DNA of 64,000 nucleotides from Brevipalpus yothersi (taxonomy: Eukaryota; Arthropoda; Arachnida; Trombidiformes; Tenuipalpidae): NCBI GenBank assembly GCA_003956705.1, contig QZCP01000105.1:47718-111717 (forward strand), in the 5' to 3' direction. Shown one piece after another: positions 62,448 through 64,000 of this stretch. Both the position numbers and the translations under genes were made by a program. The notes beneath the pieces were generated by a model. It was not told the DNA's origin, made no database searches, and saw only the letters and a list, made by a program, of their open reading frames with translations. Numbering within the stretch: the first letter of the stretch is position 1; every line of letters starts with the position of its first letter.

Positions 62448-62719
62448 ACATAGCCATCAACAATGGTGCTGATCAAATCTGAATATAGATCACTTGAAGG
62501 GCAATATTAACTACAACAATTACTTTGCTCAAGTGATCCAGTCAATTGATAAATAAGAGAGAGAGAAAAAATCTGAGAAAATTCGAGACACTTTTCATCA
62601 TCTTCTTCTTCTACGTCTCAGAGCATTGATTTTTATGTTTTCCATTGCAATCAAGCTCTAATGATAATCAACAGATCTTAGATAGTCTCTAGTCAAATTA
62701 TCTTGATCACAATCTAGCG

Positions 62720-62722
<3 letters not shown>

Positions 62723-62748
<26 letters not shown>
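62723..62748. repeat. (AC)n microsatellite
   Basis: Perfect CA/AC run of about 26 bp. Confidence 0.95.
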
Positions 62749-62751
<3 letters not shown>

Positions 62752-63938
62752 TGCATATACAGCCTAATGAAAGTGTGTGTAGTATCATCAACGCCCATGT
62801 TACCCTAGAAATTAAGGTAATTGCGACGTAGTCAGTTGACTCTGTTTGTGTGTGCTCGATCAGTATGAGTGGACGGTAACGAAAATCAATTCTATCTGCT
62901 TTTTGTAACTTTTGTTACACCATTTGATATCATCTTATTTATTGTTCATCACATACACACACACACACATACAATTATTGCTGATGATGATGTCGATCTG
63001 TTGATGAAATGAAGATGATCAATAATCAGTCTCTAATCTTTGCCAGCCATTTGTGGTGATCATCATTACCTCAACTGAGTTGATGAATATCATCCCTCAT
63101 GATTTCTCATCGGTACCAAATAAATTATCACTTTTTCTGATCACACAAACTTTGCGAATATTTTTCCTTTACTCGTCTATTCCACGAGAACATCGCATTA
63201 AAAACTTTAACCACAGAACTTATCTGTGGAGAAAATGATGAGAAGAAGAGGTCGATAGCTTTACATAAGGTTACGCTATATACACCAGTGTTTTTCTGTT
63301 TGATAAGAATAACGGTACATTGTAGTCATCACTACAAGGTAATTAAAATTATTCTGGAAACATCCATGAGCTTTGAATTATTTTATATTGCGCGTTTCTT
63401 CTACTCCTGATATAATCTAGGAAATGTACAAGATATGATGTTATCTATTCTACACACTTATTTGTCCACATTTTCAATTGGAACATTCTACGCTAAACGT
63501 GATCATGATGCTATTTTTTTCTCTCTCTCTCTCTCATTCCATAACTGTGATCATACCATCATCAATAATATTTGATCATTTTTATCAATAACCTTCGATA
63601 ATTCTGGTGTCTAGTTTTTACTTTACTCATCAGATTTTCATAATCTTGTTTGGCAACTATACTTTTAATTTCCACACAGTTTCTGAGCTCAAGAAAAATC
63701 ATCACCAATCATCATCAATCGATCAATACAGTATTATCACCATTGGTGAAGGAATTTCAACGGAAAAAACTTGTATAATGACGAGCATTTGCCATCGGTA
63801 CCCAAACCAACCATACGATTACACTTCACCTCTGTCTTTTTCAAACTTATCTCCAACATTTTTGACATTTTTCACTCTTTCTCCCCATTTTTCGCTTATA
63901 CTGATGATTTTCTCTCTTCAACTTGATAGATGCAAATT

Positions 63939-63945
<7 letters not shown>

Positions 63946-64000
<55 letters not shown>
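63946..64000. repeat. (CT)n microsatellite cut by the window end
   Basis: Perfect CT run reaching the last base, so its full length is unknown. Confidence 0.95.

Larger units (their letters stand above)
61558..64000. other. 3' flank and gene-free end of the window
   Basis: No coding segment supported. It contains GA (61617-61638), CT (62391-62444), CA (62723-62748) and terminal CT (63946-64000) runs. Confidence 0.6.

Noticed and set aside
1..64000. CRISPR arrays, tRNA genes, rRNA, complete transposons
   Set aside because: No regular spacer array, no tRNA A/B-box pair with cloverleaf, no rRNA text, and no transposase or reverse-transcriptase frame was noticed by eye.

Overview
The window is nuclear DNA of a eukaryote, most likely an arthropod and probably an acariform mite. 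It is AT-rich, has GT-AG introns mostly of about 60-250 bp, many GA/CT microsatellites and no bacterial gene organisation. The arthropod call rests on the compact introns and on an arthropod-type cysteine-rich/CUB secreted protein; the mite call is an impression and cannot be proven from this sequence. I rebuilt gene models by joining open frames at splice sites with matching phase.

Layout. Positions 1-14040 are non-coding, with microsatellites. Positions 14050-23640 hold an unusual locus: tandem copies of a small GC-richer unit, each preceded by a promoter-like pair (AAAACTGTAA box, then TATA) at nearly fixed distance and ending in TTTT, interleaved with two head-to-tail copies of a two-exon short-chain dehydrogenase gene on the minus strand. 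Positions 23640-29500 have no firm gene. Then come an intronless ELOVL fatty-acid elongase (+, 29537), syntenin with two PDZ domains (-, 31408-33962), two small related zinc-finger genes (+, 36.1 and 38.3 kb), a neutral sphingomyelinase with two C-terminal membrane segments (-, 39700-41458), broken histidyl-tRNA synthetase fragments around a small secreted proline-rich protein gene (42.4-44.7 kb), an NRAMP/SLC11 divalent metal transporter (-, 45408-48485), a C3orf38 homologue (-, 50151-51374), a long gene-poor stretch, and a divergent pair: a secreted CUB protein (-, 57347-59233) and a secretory-pathway cyclophilin (+, 60726-61557). The window ends inside a CT microsatellite.

The genes are individually regulated and share no obvious pathway, although several are lipid- or membrane-linked (dehydrogenases, elongase, sphingomyelinase, syntenin).

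The strongest candidate for something undescribed is the 14.1-21.2 kb array. Seven copies keep the promoter-like spacing. Their ends pair (ACTGTC with GGCAGT, or GCTGTC with GGCAGC, a compensatory swap), and two internal hairpins change sequence while keeping pairing. I read it as a family of structured small RNAs with gene-external, snRNA-type promoters, spread by tandem duplication with the dehydrogenase. I do not recognise the family. No search or folding program was run.
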